Positions 10,394-21,310 are shown, numbered from the stretch's first letter. The stretch: 64,000 nucleotides of DNA from Diogma glabrata (GCA_963693315.1 OY856186.1:284104492-284168491), one strand, 5' to 3'. Made by a program: numbers and translations. Notes: generated from the sequence alone by a model not told the origin.

Positions 10394-10744
10394 ATTTTTA
10401 TACAAATAAAATTTATCTCCGTTAATTTTTTTTCTTTTTTCACTCTGTTACAAATAAGACAACTGTAACGAAATGGATTTTATGCAGTGTTGTGAAACGT
10501 TATTGTAACGTAACGAAAAAACGCAAAACCGGAATTTAAATTTCGTAACCGTAACCAAAACGCAAACGATATAATTTATGTTAACCGTAACGAAGAACAT
10601 AACACAAACGCTATTTTTTTAAGGTTATTACGTTACATATTTATGATATATTATTTTTATTATATCATATTCACCTTGAAATTTTAAAAATAAAAACAAA
10701 AGGGAAAAGAAAATTATATCCTTAAAATTTAAATATGAAACTTT

Positions 10745-11440
10745 CATTTACTTTTTCTACTCCTATCATAGTAAATTATCAATTACATCACACTAGTGTT
10801 AGACTATGAGAATCAAAAGTGTTACGTAATACATATACATATTACGTAACAGTTTTAGGAAAATATGCTTTTTACGAACTAGAATTTATGGTAAAAATTA
10901 AATTTGGGCAGCTTTTAATAAGAATAAGCCAGAAATCCTTTTTTATACACTTTTAAATCGCAAATCAAATATAATTTAAATATTGGAATTCATTTTGACG
11001 CAGAACAATGCAAAGCCTACTACAATTTGTAAATTGTGTGTATTTAATTTTTTTTTAAGTATTGATATATACAGTGGATTTACTATCCTTTGAAGGATAT
11101 ATATTATATCAAAACTTCTCGGTTCTGTAATTCTTATTTAGTAAATCCATATATTATTGGACTTGACTGGATTCGAACCGTCGACCCTAACAATGTATAG
11201 ACTAGTGTTTCAACAAACTCGGCTATACATCGCTTAGTAATTCATCGCTCGGCTATATTCGGCTTTGTAATTAGTAGCAAATTTTTTCAAGTAAGCATAT
11301 AGGTTTCTGAAGTATAAAAAGCTCGTAGAAAAAGTATACAACAAAATTTTCGTGAAGGTACTGCACTCACCGCTACGCATCTCGTGCGCAATATTTTTCC
11401 TTGCCTGTAAAATGCTATTTAATGCTGTTGGTATGTAATA
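10745..11440 (+). repeat. Interspersed repeat R4, copy 1 (inside the hAT, itself interrupted)
   Basis: Matches 58680-59125 in reverse complement. Shared landmarks are 'ctactcctatca', 'attacatcacact', 'gttacgtaat', 'aatgcaaagcctac' and 'gtgaaggtactgcactc.ccgctacgc'. The copy here is longer because about 210 bases (11055-11265) with a tRNA-like segment are inserted. Confidence 0.65.
11055..11265 (-). repeat. tRNA-derived insert (SINE-like)
   Basis: On the minus strand the segment 11235-11155 has an A-box-like TAGCCGAGTTTG and, about 40 bases on, a good B box in GGTTCGAATCC, the spacing of a tRNA gene. The acceptor stem does not pair, so it is not a working tRNA. Comparison with the other R4 copy shows that the whole block is an insertion, which fits a SINE. 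A short inverted pair ('tggatttacta' near 11082 and 'tagtaaatcca' near 11137) lies beside it. Confidence 0.6.
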
Positions 11441-12338
11441 TACTATTTTGTTACGCTTTTTGTTATTTTACACGCAATTATTGATAGTAACATATACATA
11501 GTTTTGCTATCTTTTTTTTGATAAAATGTGCTGTGCACTAGACATTACTACATTACATGTGTCGCAACAACACATACAAACCTTTTAAGACAAAAGTCCC
11601 ACAACAACATGCGTTCTAAGGTGCTGATGAACTTAAATCTTTTATTTTTTGTTTTTTTTATATTTTTTGTTAAAGAATGGATAACTAAACCATAAATTCT
11701 ATCACATATAAAATGTGACATAGGCCAATATTTCATAATAGGAAATAAAATAAAATAAGAGGAAAAAACAAATTTGTTTTAAAAATTTGCAAGAACAAAA
11801 CTAAAATTGGGTTGCCAATAATGCACCTAGTGGCATGTTCCATGATCATGTCACACACTGTCATGTTCTCAAAAATTAGATGTAAAATAAATGAAGATAT
11901 TAGAATTAAGGAATTAAATGAAGGCTAGCACCCCTAATGTATCACCTTGTGGAGTGATATCTCACTGATATTGCCAGTGGTATGTGATATATGTCACGTG
12001 AGCTCGTTTGCCAATAGCAGGGGTACTGGATTACACAGGATTGTCACATCTGATTCCTCCATGCGATTCTGATTAGTCCAATCTTATAGTAGTTTTGTGA
12101 AGTATGTAAATGGCTAGTTTCTATGTACTTCATTTCCCAATTATTACTTTTATTTATTCAAGAGTGATGTATAACGCAATCGTAACTGTAACCGAAACGT
12201 AACGAAAACGTAACGAAAAACGTAACCAAATTAGCTGGTCGAAACAATAACTGAAACGAAAACCGTAATTTTAATTTGCAGAATAACGAAAACTGAAACG
12301 AAATTAAATTTATTTCGTTTCACAACACTGATTTTATG

Positions 12339-13602
12339 AATTTAACTACTCACTTACTGAGTGGTTTGTTAAGAAACATAAATTTGAATTATTACAGTTT
12401 GAATTCATCGTTTTAGATATGCCCGAAACATATTATATTTATTTTTTTTTAAATCGTAAATACACCCCTAAACAGGCGAACCGCTAATCTTTTTTTATCT
12501 ACTTTGTGCTTCGACATTTTTGCTTTATTTATTTTCGTGTTTTTCCCTACTCCGCTGAACCATATGAAAATAAATTATAAAAAAAAGTTAGAAAAAGGAA
12601 AGTTCAAATTTTTTTTATTCTTAACGTACACAAAAAAAATGAACTAGGCAATGGAAATACGAAAAGACACAACTCTTCAGGGATTAAAAACACAAAAAAA
12701 AAACGAATATTAAGATGGATTTGTTTTTCTTAGAAGATTTTCATCGTTTCAATTTTTTTATGGAAATAAATCAAGGGCATTTTCTTTTATGATGAACAAA
12801 TATTTTTATGACTTAATTTATTTCAGCTTAATTAATTTTTGGGGAGAATGTATTTAATTGACGTTAGGATAATTAATTGTTATGATAAAACTTAAGTTTA
12901 GATTTTAGCATACTTTTTGTTTTTTGTATAAGTCTTGTACTCTAAGTAAAATATTTGAAGCAATCGAGATTTGAGTGGAATTTAAACGGTTAAAATATTT
13001 AAGGTTATATTTTTGCTCAAAGATCAAAGTTCAGAGAACTTCAAATGTAGCATGATATGCCAAATGATACTAGAGTTCAAAAAAATGTAATTTGGAATGT
13101 AGCAAGTATAAGAAAAGGCAATCTTTTTCTGAACAATTCTTAAGAGTTTTTAGGAAAATTTAATGTTGTTTTCCATGATATTAATATTACCATAAATATC
13201 AAATGCTTTCGCTTCATATTGTTTATGGAGTGGTTGAAACCCATTTTAGTTTTATATGTGTCAATCAGAAACTAATCAGTTAGGAGAAAACTTGTACCTT
13301 AGAGAAACTATAAAATTAATACTAATCATTTGTTCCTTTTTTTTCTTTTAATTCAATTGCTACTTTCACTAGTAGAGATATTTGTATTTTTTCAGTTCAT
13401 GCTACAACAGCATATTTTATGGACTTTAACGTACTTGATAAACAGACTTAATAATTTTCGATATGAGTAACCTTATATAAAAACACTCTATCATAGCATC
13501 TAAATTTTTCACGAATTTTTGAATCTAAGAGTAAGTCCAGTTTCTTTTATCTGTAGTTGGTACAATACAATCAAACAAAATAGGAATTTCTAGCTTAGGT
13601 AG
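12339..13602. other. AT-rich stretch, no gene recognised
   Basis: Over 1.2 kb between the hAT and the foldback-like element. No frame, repeat partner or RNA gene noticed. Confidence 0.4.
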
Positions 13603-13639
13603 AATGTTTGGCAAAATATATAAGGAGTGCTCGTAGAAT

Positions 13640-14290
13640 GTTAGAATTAAGAAAAATATAAAGTTTTATCAAAATTGGCCATGCCCACTACCCACCGCCC
13701 ATAGAACCCAAAATTTATTTTTAGACCAAAGTTTTTGAAATTAGGCACAGAGCCTTTTATTACCTCAATTAAGAATAAAATAAAGTTTCATCAAAATCGG
13801 TCACGCCCACTACCCACCGCCCATAGAACCCAAAATTTATTTTTGGCCCAAAGTTTTTGAAATTTGGCACAAGCCTTTTATTACCTCAATTAAGAATAAA
13901 ATAAAGTTTCATCAAAATTGACCACGCCCACCACCCACCGCCCATAGAACCCAAAATTTATTTTTGGCCCAAAGTTTTTGAAATTTGGCACAGAGCCTTT
14001 TTTTACCTCAATTAAGAATAAAATAAAGTTTCATCAAACTTGGCCACGCCCACTACCCACCGCCCATAGAACCCAAAATTTATTTTTGGCCCAAAGTTTT
14101 TGAAATTTGGCACAGAGCCTTTTATTACCTCAATTAAGAATAAAATAAAGTTTCATCAAATTGGCCACGCCCACTACGCAACGCCCATAGAACCCAAAAT
14201 TTATTTTTGGCCCAAAGTTTTTGAAATTGGCACAGAGCCTTTTATTACCTCAATTAACGCCCACCGCCCATATAACCCATATTATATTTT
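13640..14290 (+). repeat. Tandem array of a 121-122-bp unit (left TIR)
   Basis: The marker 'gcccactacccaccgcccat' recurs at 13683, 13805, 13926, 14048 and 14169, giving periods of 121-122; a shortened sixth unit ends near 14275. Each unit also contains 'ttttattacctcaattaag' and 'aaagtttttgaaattggca'. Confidence 0.92.
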
Positions 14291-14369
14291 TTCCCACAAC
14301 TTTTTGTTTCTTTACCAAAACTAATTATTTTATAAATAAATTTCAATACATGCATTTAAATATAGACTT

Positions 14370-14633
14370 TTATTCATCAACTATCATTTCTGTAACTATA
14401 TCATCAAGTTCCAGAACCTGTTTATGGGGTTGACATCTAATGCTACTTATAAAAGGATCTGACGATACTAGAAGACGATGAAAAACATCTGTATTTGTTG
14501 CAACTCTATCACACTTTCTGGAGAACTTTAATCTATAATTTCTATAATCTTTATTTCTGGCTGCTACGGCTTCTTCAGAAAGCATGCCAATAGGAAGTAT
14601 TGCCGCATCCGTTTTGTGTACTGTTACTGGCAT
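14370..14633 (-). pseudogene. Transposon-associated protein fragment, unnamed family
   Basis: An 87-codon frame begins MPVTVHK and continues LPIGMLSEEAVAARNKDYRN, then KFSRKCDRVATNTDVFHRLL and SSDPFISSIR. The composition and motif style (LPIG-LSEEA-ARNKD, LL-SSDP) is that of a real protein C-terminus, and I associate it with uncharacterised proteins spread by transposons in insect genomes, but I cannot name the family. A short stretch between VHK and LPIG appears to be missing compared with what I recall. It ends about 80 bases from the left tandem TIR, where the last part of an element's own protein would be expected. No upstream exon or frame is seen; the 680-bp palindrome begins about 70 bases upstream and may have broken it. 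Confidence 0.45.
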
Positions 14634-14701
14634 ATAATACTAACTATATTTTTCAACAAAAAGTTTTGCTGTATCTTGAGCAAAATTCTAGAACTTCAAG
14701 G

Positions 14702-15382
14702 AGTTCTAACTATAATATTAATGAGAATTGAGAAACCAAAAAACAGTCATAAAAAAAATAATTATTTTCACAGTAGAAATTCAATTAAATTTAATAATAG
14801 TAGCCTTTGCGTTTTTCAATATTCAAGAGAAGGACATACGCATTAGTTTGAATTTCTTGTTTTTGTTAATAAAAGCGAAAATGTTTTTGTTGTTTTCTTT
14901 ATAAAATAAAATAAAATTATTTATAAAATACAATCCCAAAAAATTTATTTTTGAGTTCTATACAATCAAATAAACTGTTTTGTTGTGTTCTGCAGCATTC
15001 ACGAAACAGAATAAAATTAACATTTGTTTATTTTATTCTATTAAGACTAATAACGAACACAATTGTGGTAAAAAAAACAAAAAATAACCTATATTCATAC
15101 GCCAAAAACAATATATTTGGTTGTATTGAACTCTAAAATAAATTTTTTGGATTGTACTTTATAAATAAAAAATCAACAAAAACATTTTCGCTCTGATTAT
15201 TTAAAAAACAAAAAATTCAAACTAATGCGCATGTCCCTCTTTCGAATATTGGCAAGAGGCAAAGACTACAATGATTAAATTAAATCGAATTTCTATTGTG
15301 AAAAAAATTATTTTTTTCATGATTGTTTTTTAGTTTCTCAAGACGCAATTCTCATTTCTCATTAATATTAGTAGTTAGAACT
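14702..15382. mobile_element. Palindromic (foldback) MITE of about 680 bp
   Basis: Arms of about 300 bases (14702-15000 and 15090-15382) are reverse complements with scattered differences. Both begin 'agttctaacta' at the outside and share 'atattaatgagaa', 'gcgcattagtttgaat' (variant), and 'gcgaaaatgtttttgttg'. A spacer of less than 100 bases remains in the centre. The short frames inside are non-coding. It lies within the foldback-like element. Confidence 0.82.
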
Positions 15383-15512
15383 TTGATGTCTTTCATTGTA
15401 GGTCATTTTATTTTCAAAATAACAAACAATTAAATAGGTATCGAAATTGCATAAAATTTATTTAATTGTATTTTAAATGTTTAAATGTTTAAATGTTTAA
15501 TTTGTTTAATTG

Positions 15513-15659
15513 TAATTTTAAAGATTTTTAGTCCGATTAAAATTCTAATTGTTCATTATTTTCTCGAACTTCAGTGGTTAAAATTTTTTGATGATAAAAA
15601 TTGTTCGAAAAAATAATGCACAATTAGAATTTTAGACTGACTAAAAATCTTTAAAATTA
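15513..15659. repeat. Hairpin with 57-bp arms
   Basis: 15513-15569 pairs with 15603-15659 with about five mismatches ('taattttaaagatttttagt' against 'actaaaaatctttaaaatta'). Four copies of 'aaatgttt' precede it. Confidence 0.75.
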
Positions 15660-16990
15660 AATATCTCAAGAACACGAATTTTTTGAATTGAAGAGCTTTG
15701 CTTTATTTTTCTTTAACTCGTTTTTTTTACAATCCAATTTCTCTAAAGCCAAGAACACGAATTACCGCCTCTTTGTAAATTTAATATATATTTTAAAGGA
15801 AGGTTAGAACTATATTTAAAAAATACAAAAAAGTTAAAAATTAATTGATTTTAAAATTTTTTGTTAATGGAAGTTGTTTGAAAAAATGAAGAAAAATTCA
15901 AATTTCAGCCGTACTAAAAATGTTTAAAATTAAATATCTCAAGAACAAGAATTTTAGCCTCTTTGTAAATTTGATATATTTTACAGTAAGAATAGAACTA
16001 TTTTCAAAAAAAAAAAATTAATTAAATTCCAATTGATCTTTGACCCTAGCGCCATCTTTAAAAAAATTTTTTTAATATTTTTATTTAAAAATTAATTATA
16101 AAAACAATTAATTTATTTTTTTTCAAACGACTAATTAATCATCTATCAAACAAAAAAAAGTTTGGTGAAATCGGTACAGTCGTTCTTGAGCAATTCAATT
16201 TCAAAGTTACATCGGATTGACAGAATTTTCATTTTTCATGCATGTTGGGGTGCATGATGCCCCCTATGCTCAAACTATGCACTTTAAAAAAATTTTAAAA
16301 TAAGTTGTATTTTTTATTTTATCCATACTACTTATATGCCAAGTTTCAGGAAAATCAAAAATGGTCAGGTTCAAATTTCGACTTTTTCACCTGCGTAGAT
16401 CACGTTTTCCATCTTTTGTAATTTTTTAAAATTAAAAATTTCATGAATTTGGAGACAAATTTTATGATTTTATAAAAGATTATTAACTATTTAAACTTTT
16501 TTTTTTGTTAATTGATGAATTGAGTATGGAGTCTTACCTTTCATTTTATTATAGCGGGAGCACCTAGCACGACCGAGCAACCTTTTTTTTCTTCCAAGGA
16601 AGTTTACAATCACGGCACATTATAGAACAAATTTTATTCTATCATATCTTTTAAACCATATGAGCGAACTTTATAATTTTTTTTTTAAATACGCAGAAAA
16701 GGCTATATTTGAAAATAATCACTATTTAAATTAGAGCAATAAAGTTATCTTACGTACAAACACTATAGAGTTACAGCTTTCAATATTTTGGACCAAAATT
16801 TACATGTGACTTTACTTCATTATTTCAAAGACAAATAAACAAAAATTTTTGTATTTGTTTGGAATTAATGGTACAAAAAACATAAAAATTCATGGTTTTT
16901 CTTCGTTTAACTTGTTTTATTAATGAATTTTAAACTAATTTAATATGAATTAATACATTTTACTCTGTTAGGAGGATAAAATTTTGTATA
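15660..16990. other. Interior of the foldback-like element, no gene recognised
   Basis: AT-rich, with repeated phrases such as 'aaatatctcaagaacacgaat' at 15660 and 15942 and 'gcctctttgtaaat'. No protein similarity seen. Confidence 0.4.
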
Positions 16991-17267
16991 CATAATACTG
17001 TACATAAAAGGCTCTGTGCCAATTTCAAAAACTTTGGGCCAAAAATAAATTTTGGGTTCTATGGGCGGTGGGTAGTGGGCGTGGCCAATTTTGATGAAAC
17101 TTTATATTTTTCTTAATTGAGGTAATAAAAGGCTCTGTGCCAAATTTCAAAAACTTTGGGCCAAAAATAAATTTTGGGTTCTATGGGCGGTGGGTAGTGG
17201 GCGTGGCCAATTTTGATGAAACTTTATATTTTTCTTAATTGAGCTAACCAAAGGCTCAGAGCAAAAT
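16990..17267 (-). repeat. Tandem array of the 121-bp unit (right TIR)
   Basis: Two units in reverse orientation; 'atgggcggtgggtagtgggc' occurs at about 17061 and 17182. With 13640-14290 it forms the terminal inverted repeats. Confidence 0.9.
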
Positions 17268-17342
17268 TTCAACATTCTACGAGCACTCCTTATATTTTTT
17301 GCCAAACATTGTATGAACAAATCCCACTGTGGGGCGTAGTGT

Positions 17343-17481
17343 CAAATCATTTTATTAAAAATCCCCTAAAATTTCTTTTATCAGTTATCTAACAAAAAAA
17401 ACGCCCCAAGCTTTTTTTAAAATTTATTTTTTATTTCAATAACAATTCTAACCAAGAAAAATGAGAGGAAAACACGTAAAT
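17343..17481 (+). repeat. Direct repeat X, right copy
   Basis: Second copy of the block at 10249-10393, beginning 33 bases after the right end of the foldback-like element. Confidence 0.75.
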
Positions 17482-17549
17482 TGATAATTGATAATTATTT
17501 ATTGATAATTATTAACTGATTTATTATTGATAATTATTAACTTGACTTG
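17482..17549 (+). repeat. Short-period AT repeat
   Basis: Irregular copies of 'ttgataattatta'. Confidence 0.6.
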
Positions 17550-17602
17550 ACCTAATTAACTTGATAAATAGATGCAATTTTATACATCCATTAAAAAAAA
17601 GA
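17550..17602 (+). repeat. 53-bp direct repeat, left copy
   Basis: Identical over 53 bases to 18873-18925, from 'acctaattaac' to 'ttaaaaaaaaga'. An R1 repeat head starts directly after this copy. Confidence 0.9.
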
Positions 17603-17604
17603 TA

Positions 17605-17760
17605 GCGTGGATAGCGTGTACCTTACGACTCGAATAAAGGCACTGATGCGGGAGTGTTTCTCTGAGAAAGATCCAAAATATATATTATAATTGAAAATTT
17701 CAAATTATTTCCTTATTTACTTGAGTTTAGTTGCTCACAAAAATCCCTAATAAGTCAATA
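17605..17760 (+). repeat. Interspersed repeat R1, copy 2
   Basis: Begins 'gcgtggatagcgtg', whose 12-base core also occurs in the tRNA-like cassette at 44104, continues with 'gactcgaat' and 'ggcactga', then 'tttctctgagaaa' and 'tttacttgagttta'. Orientation is opposite to copy 1. Confidence 0.55.
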
Positions 17761-18872
17761 TCTGGTCATAATGCACACCTAGTGAATTAAAAATCCTGAA
17801 CATAAAGATTTTCTTTCGTATACAACCGACAATCACTACTAATTTTTAGTGTGAATACACATCTGTCAAATCATATTTTGGATTTTACTCTATGAGAAAC
17901 ATTATTTTTTTCAACAAGTTTGAAGTTAGCTAATTATTGTTTTAAAACTGGGTAACGTTGTTATAGACAGGTATCCTGTTTATCTCCGGGATTCGAAAAA
18001 ATAATTAAATCAACAAGTGGCCTCTGGCACAGAAAAATCTCAAGTAAAGACATATGTTCAAGAAATCATGATATCCACAAAATTGTCAAGATTAGAAATA
18101 ATAATTAAATTAAATAGAAAAATGTGTTATATATACAAATAAAAAAGATTTAATTTATACGGTTGACTGTAAAGATGATTTTTCCTTATTCCGGTAGATT
18201 ATCTTCGGTATAAATTCTTCTATTCTACCCAAATCCAAATTTCTGGTTTATCACTGTGGAATTTAAGCACAATTATCACACCCCGTTTCATCTCTACATA
18301 TTAATGGATGATTTAGTAAGTAGACGATTCCGTTGCTTTTGTAATGTTAACGAATGGTGAGCGTTAAAGATATAAAGTTGTCACATGATAATTGATGATA
18401 ATCAATTGATTAACGTCAGTTTTTTATCCAAAAAGCATCGTTATCAGATTTCTGTAACTTTGGTTTAACAGATGTTGAGTTATAATGCATTCAAATTTTA
18501 CAAATAACTATTTTTATTTGATTGTCACTTTTAATACGGTATACAATAAAATAAATTAAAATTCAATTAACTTGATTTTGCTTTAACAACTTGTTTTGCG
18601 TGTATATACATAATCAATTTAATTGTTTCCAAACAAATGTTTCTTCAAGAATTAAAATATTCAAATTACAAATGAATTTGCGTTATATTGAATAATAATT
18701 AACACCAGCTATATTATTTTTGTTTCGTTAAAGTTAGAGAAAATATTTTAAATAAAATGTTGAATTTATGTATAGAAACTTTGAAAATCACACTTTAAAG
18801 AGGAAAAAAAAATTAATATCACTTATGAACAAGTCAATTTCAAAGTTAAGACTCAATTTTTGAAAGCTAAAC
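17761..18872. other. Block between the 53-bp direct repeats, no gene recognised
   Basis: AT-rich, no coding frame seen. Together with the R1 copy it forms the 1,270-base segment bracketed by the identical 53-bp repeats. Confidence 0.4.
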
Positions 18873-18925
18873 ACCTAATTAACTTGATAAATAGATGCAA
18901 TTTTATACATCCATTAAAAAAAAGA
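18873..18925 (+). repeat. 53-bp direct repeat, right copy
   Basis: Exact copy of 17550-17602. Confidence 0.9.
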
Positions 18926-19079
18926 ATTTCTGTCTATCTCTGTCTTGTGGCTTCCATTTATCAAAAAACAAAATATTTTACTCATACATTGCAAATCTAC
19001 CGTGTGTGTAAATAAAACAAATAACACAGACAGAGAAAAACCATCCAAATACTACCAAACAAAAGAAACATTAGGTGAT

Positions 19080-19310
19080 TTAAAATTTAATTAATTATTG
19101 ATATAGCAAACATATATCAGCTAAAAATCATAAAATGAAGTAGCATCAAGCATCAACGCTTCTGCGCATGATCATTTTACTATATTTTGGTTTTTGTTTA
19201 AAACAAGAAAAACTACAAAACTACATTGTGAAGTCTGTATGGTTTAGGGTTTAAGATAAAATGTCTATTTAATAGATTTTTTTTGGTCGTAACAGAACTT
19301 GATTAAATGA
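19080..19310 (+). repeat. Interspersed repeat R5, copy 1
   Basis: Matches 55465-55880 in the same orientation. Shared landmarks are 'gatatagcaaa', 'catcaacgcttctgcgcatg', 'tttactatattttggttt' and 'aaaatgtctatt.aataga'. The second copy carries extra sequence in the middle. A shorter relative lies near 20285-20325. Confidence 0.6.
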
Positions 19311-19337
19311 AAATAATGTTGAAAAAAACGAAACTAT

Positions 19338-19652
19338 TTGATTGTTAATTTAGTAGACCAAACTCGTAAATGCAAAGAAAGACAACGAATTGACCAGATG
19401 ATGTGCTCACAACAAGAGGAAAAAAATAAATTATTGATGTTAACAAATATCACTTGCGCTCATATCCTTGACCTTAGAAGCGAAGGACTTGTTGAAGATC
19501 AGTATTATATTATCGTTTTACCTGCCATGTCCCAAACAAAATCCCCAGCTGAAACACACCGGGTCTTAGCACGACAACAACACTCAAAGTCGCAGTACAA
19601 AGTTGGTAAGTGTACACAAGTAAGTCAAACGATAGTTACAAAGGGAGATTGA
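19338..19652 (+). other. Unrecognised 104-codon open frame
   Basis: The frame has varied composition (DQTRKCKERQRIDQMM; CAHILDLRSEGLVEDQYYII) and a donor-like GGTAAGTG near 19605, but no family I recognise and no convincing continuation. It may be chance or an exon remnant. Confidence 0.15.
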
Positions 19653-19936
19653 AAAATTAAATAAGTTTTATTGTAATGAAGGATAAACATATTGACTATC
19701 ACAATTCGCAACCATGAAATGAAGTCCTACACTTGAGAGCCTTGTCCTGCAAATGTATGCGGAACTAATGACAGATTTGAGTCATTAATTCCTTCCCCAA
19801 CGCACATCAGTTTCCCATAAAAAAAATTAAAATTTAAGATTAAATATTGATGCCCTACAACATCGTTGCACATTTGCTGATCTCGTTGTTTTTTTATAAA
19901 TATCGTCACTAGCAGCGTTCGGGTGAAATCATATCC

Positions 19937-20144
19937 ATTATGCCTCAAACAATTCTTTTCCCAGTTTTACTGGTCAATCGGTTTCTGGAAATAGTCAACC
20001 TGTTGAGATTACTTACTGTCATAGTGACAAAAGGCAAAAGAACTTCTATTTTCCTACATCGCGAAAATGGAATGCTTTACAAACAATTAAAAAAAGCGTC
20101 CACCAATACCTAAGAACGCATATTGTTGTGAGACCTAGTTCTTA
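19937..20144 (+). pseudogene. Possible non-LTR retrotransposon C-terminal tail
   Basis: A frame without an early ATG reads PSFTGQSVSGNSQPVEITYC and then QKNFYFPTSRKWNALQTIKK before a stop. 'FP-TSR-WNAL' resembles the short conserved tail found after the RT of several jockey-superfamily elements. A pyrimidine tract ending in CAG lies at 19959, so a terminal exon is the alternative. Confidence 0.3.
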
Positions 20145-20149
20145 AAAGG

Positions 20150-21310
20150 TATCTTTGTGTTGTTGTGACACATATTGTAATTCCTAGTATACAACGCTTT
20201 TTATAAAAAAAAATATAATCTGTAAACTTGCTTGTACTAAATGACACAGAGTACAAAAAGTTATCAACTTAAAATCAAGAAAAAATAGCGCTTCTGTGTA
20301 ATTTTACTATATTTTGGCTTAGTAATAAATCTTTAAAATATAAAAAATGAAATCGCCATGTTTGAAAAATTATAATTAAAATCATCATCAATTTTAATCA
20401 TCTTAAATTATAAATATTTTTTGACGGTGTAGTATTTTTATCAAGCCTCACTAGTACCTTTCAGAACAAAAAAAAATATTAAAATCGGTTAACCCGTTCG
20501 AGCACAATTTACCTTTAGTCTTTGGTTGTCACTAAATTTTTTAAGAAATTTCGAATCTCATTGTATCAAAACTAGTGAATAAATAAAAAAAATGAAAACC
20601 CTCATTAATTTTTATTTATTATACTAACGATTACCAAAGTTTTAAGAAGAGCGGCAATAGTCAGCTTCAAATTTCTTTAATGGTTGGCTTTAAATTTAAA
20701 TTATCGGTGCCTGGATGCGATTTGCCGCCTGTATTCAAACAAAAATATTTCAATTGGAAATGATTTCACTCTAATTTATATAAATTAATTCAATTTCTTC
20801 TAGTTTTCATCATATAGTTTGTGATATATTTTTGTTGGCAGTTTGCCCAAATATGTACATTGTACTATACAGTTAAATACACTATACAGTTAAAACGACT
20901 GTTTTCTTTCCGTTTTGATTATTATAAACATTGCAAAAGTTGTGTAAGTGAGGAAAATTGTGTTTATGTTTTGTGGTTTTAATTTGATTACTATTACGAT
21001 TTGATTGTGTTTTTAACTATGTAAAACATGTAACACAAAATAATTTGATTTTGAAACTGATTTCTATAACGAAACGAAGTCTAACTGTTATGTTATTTAG
21101 ATTATAGAAAGTAGATTAGGATTTTAAGATTCAATTTAAGAGTAGCAAGACTCTATTTTCATGGATCTAATGCTGCTATTAGTGATGTTTATATCTCAGA
21201 AAAAATGTTTCAAACAGACATGCCTGGAATTATCGTTGAAATACAAACGTCTCCTGGCGATCTGTGGAAATTATATATTTTCGAATCTCCTTGCGTTTAA
21301 TATAATTAGT
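20150..21310. other. AT-rich stretch, no gene recognised
   Basis: No coding or repeat structure identified, apart from the R5 relative near 20285-20325. Confidence 0.4.

Larger units (their letters stand above)
10485..12330. mobile_element. Non-autonomous hAT element with 8-bp target duplication
   Basis: The ends are inverted copies of CAGTGTTGTGAAACG (10485-10499 and 12316-12330). They are flanked by a perfect 8-bp direct repeat, ATTTTATG (10477-10484 and 12331-12338), as expected for hAT transposition. Both subterminal regions are filled with 'cgtaacg / gtaacc / gaaacg' variants (10500-10620 and 12170-12300), typical of transposase-binding repeats. No transposase frame is present. The inside holds a second repeat (10745-11440), which itself carries a tRNA-like insert. 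An internal part near 11940-12030 resembles 45475-45650 in reverse complement. Confidence 0.88.
13603..17310. mobile_element. Foldback-like element with tandem-repeat terminal inverted repeats
   Basis: The outermost 40 bases are inverted copies: 'aatgtttggcaaaa' plus 'aaggagtgctcgtagaat' at 13603-13643, and the complement at 17268-17310. Inside each end are tandem copies of an approximately 121-bp unit, five or more on the left and two on the right, in opposite orientation. This architecture is known from Foldback and Galileo-type elements, where TIRs hold internal tandem repeats. The interior (14290-16990) carries a short conserved-looking reading frame on the minus strand right next to the left TIR and a nested palindromic element. 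I could not find a clear target duplication, so the exact ends and superfamily are uncertain. Confidence 0.7.

Noticed and set aside
13640..14290. CRISPR or coding repeat
   Set aside because: The 121-bp units are contiguous with no spacers and mirror the right TIR; the overlapping 70-74 codon frames are not conserved between units.
10249..17481. LTR retrotransposon bounded by repeat X
   Set aside because: The repeats lack TG...CA ends, there is no primer-binding site, and no gag-pol lies between.
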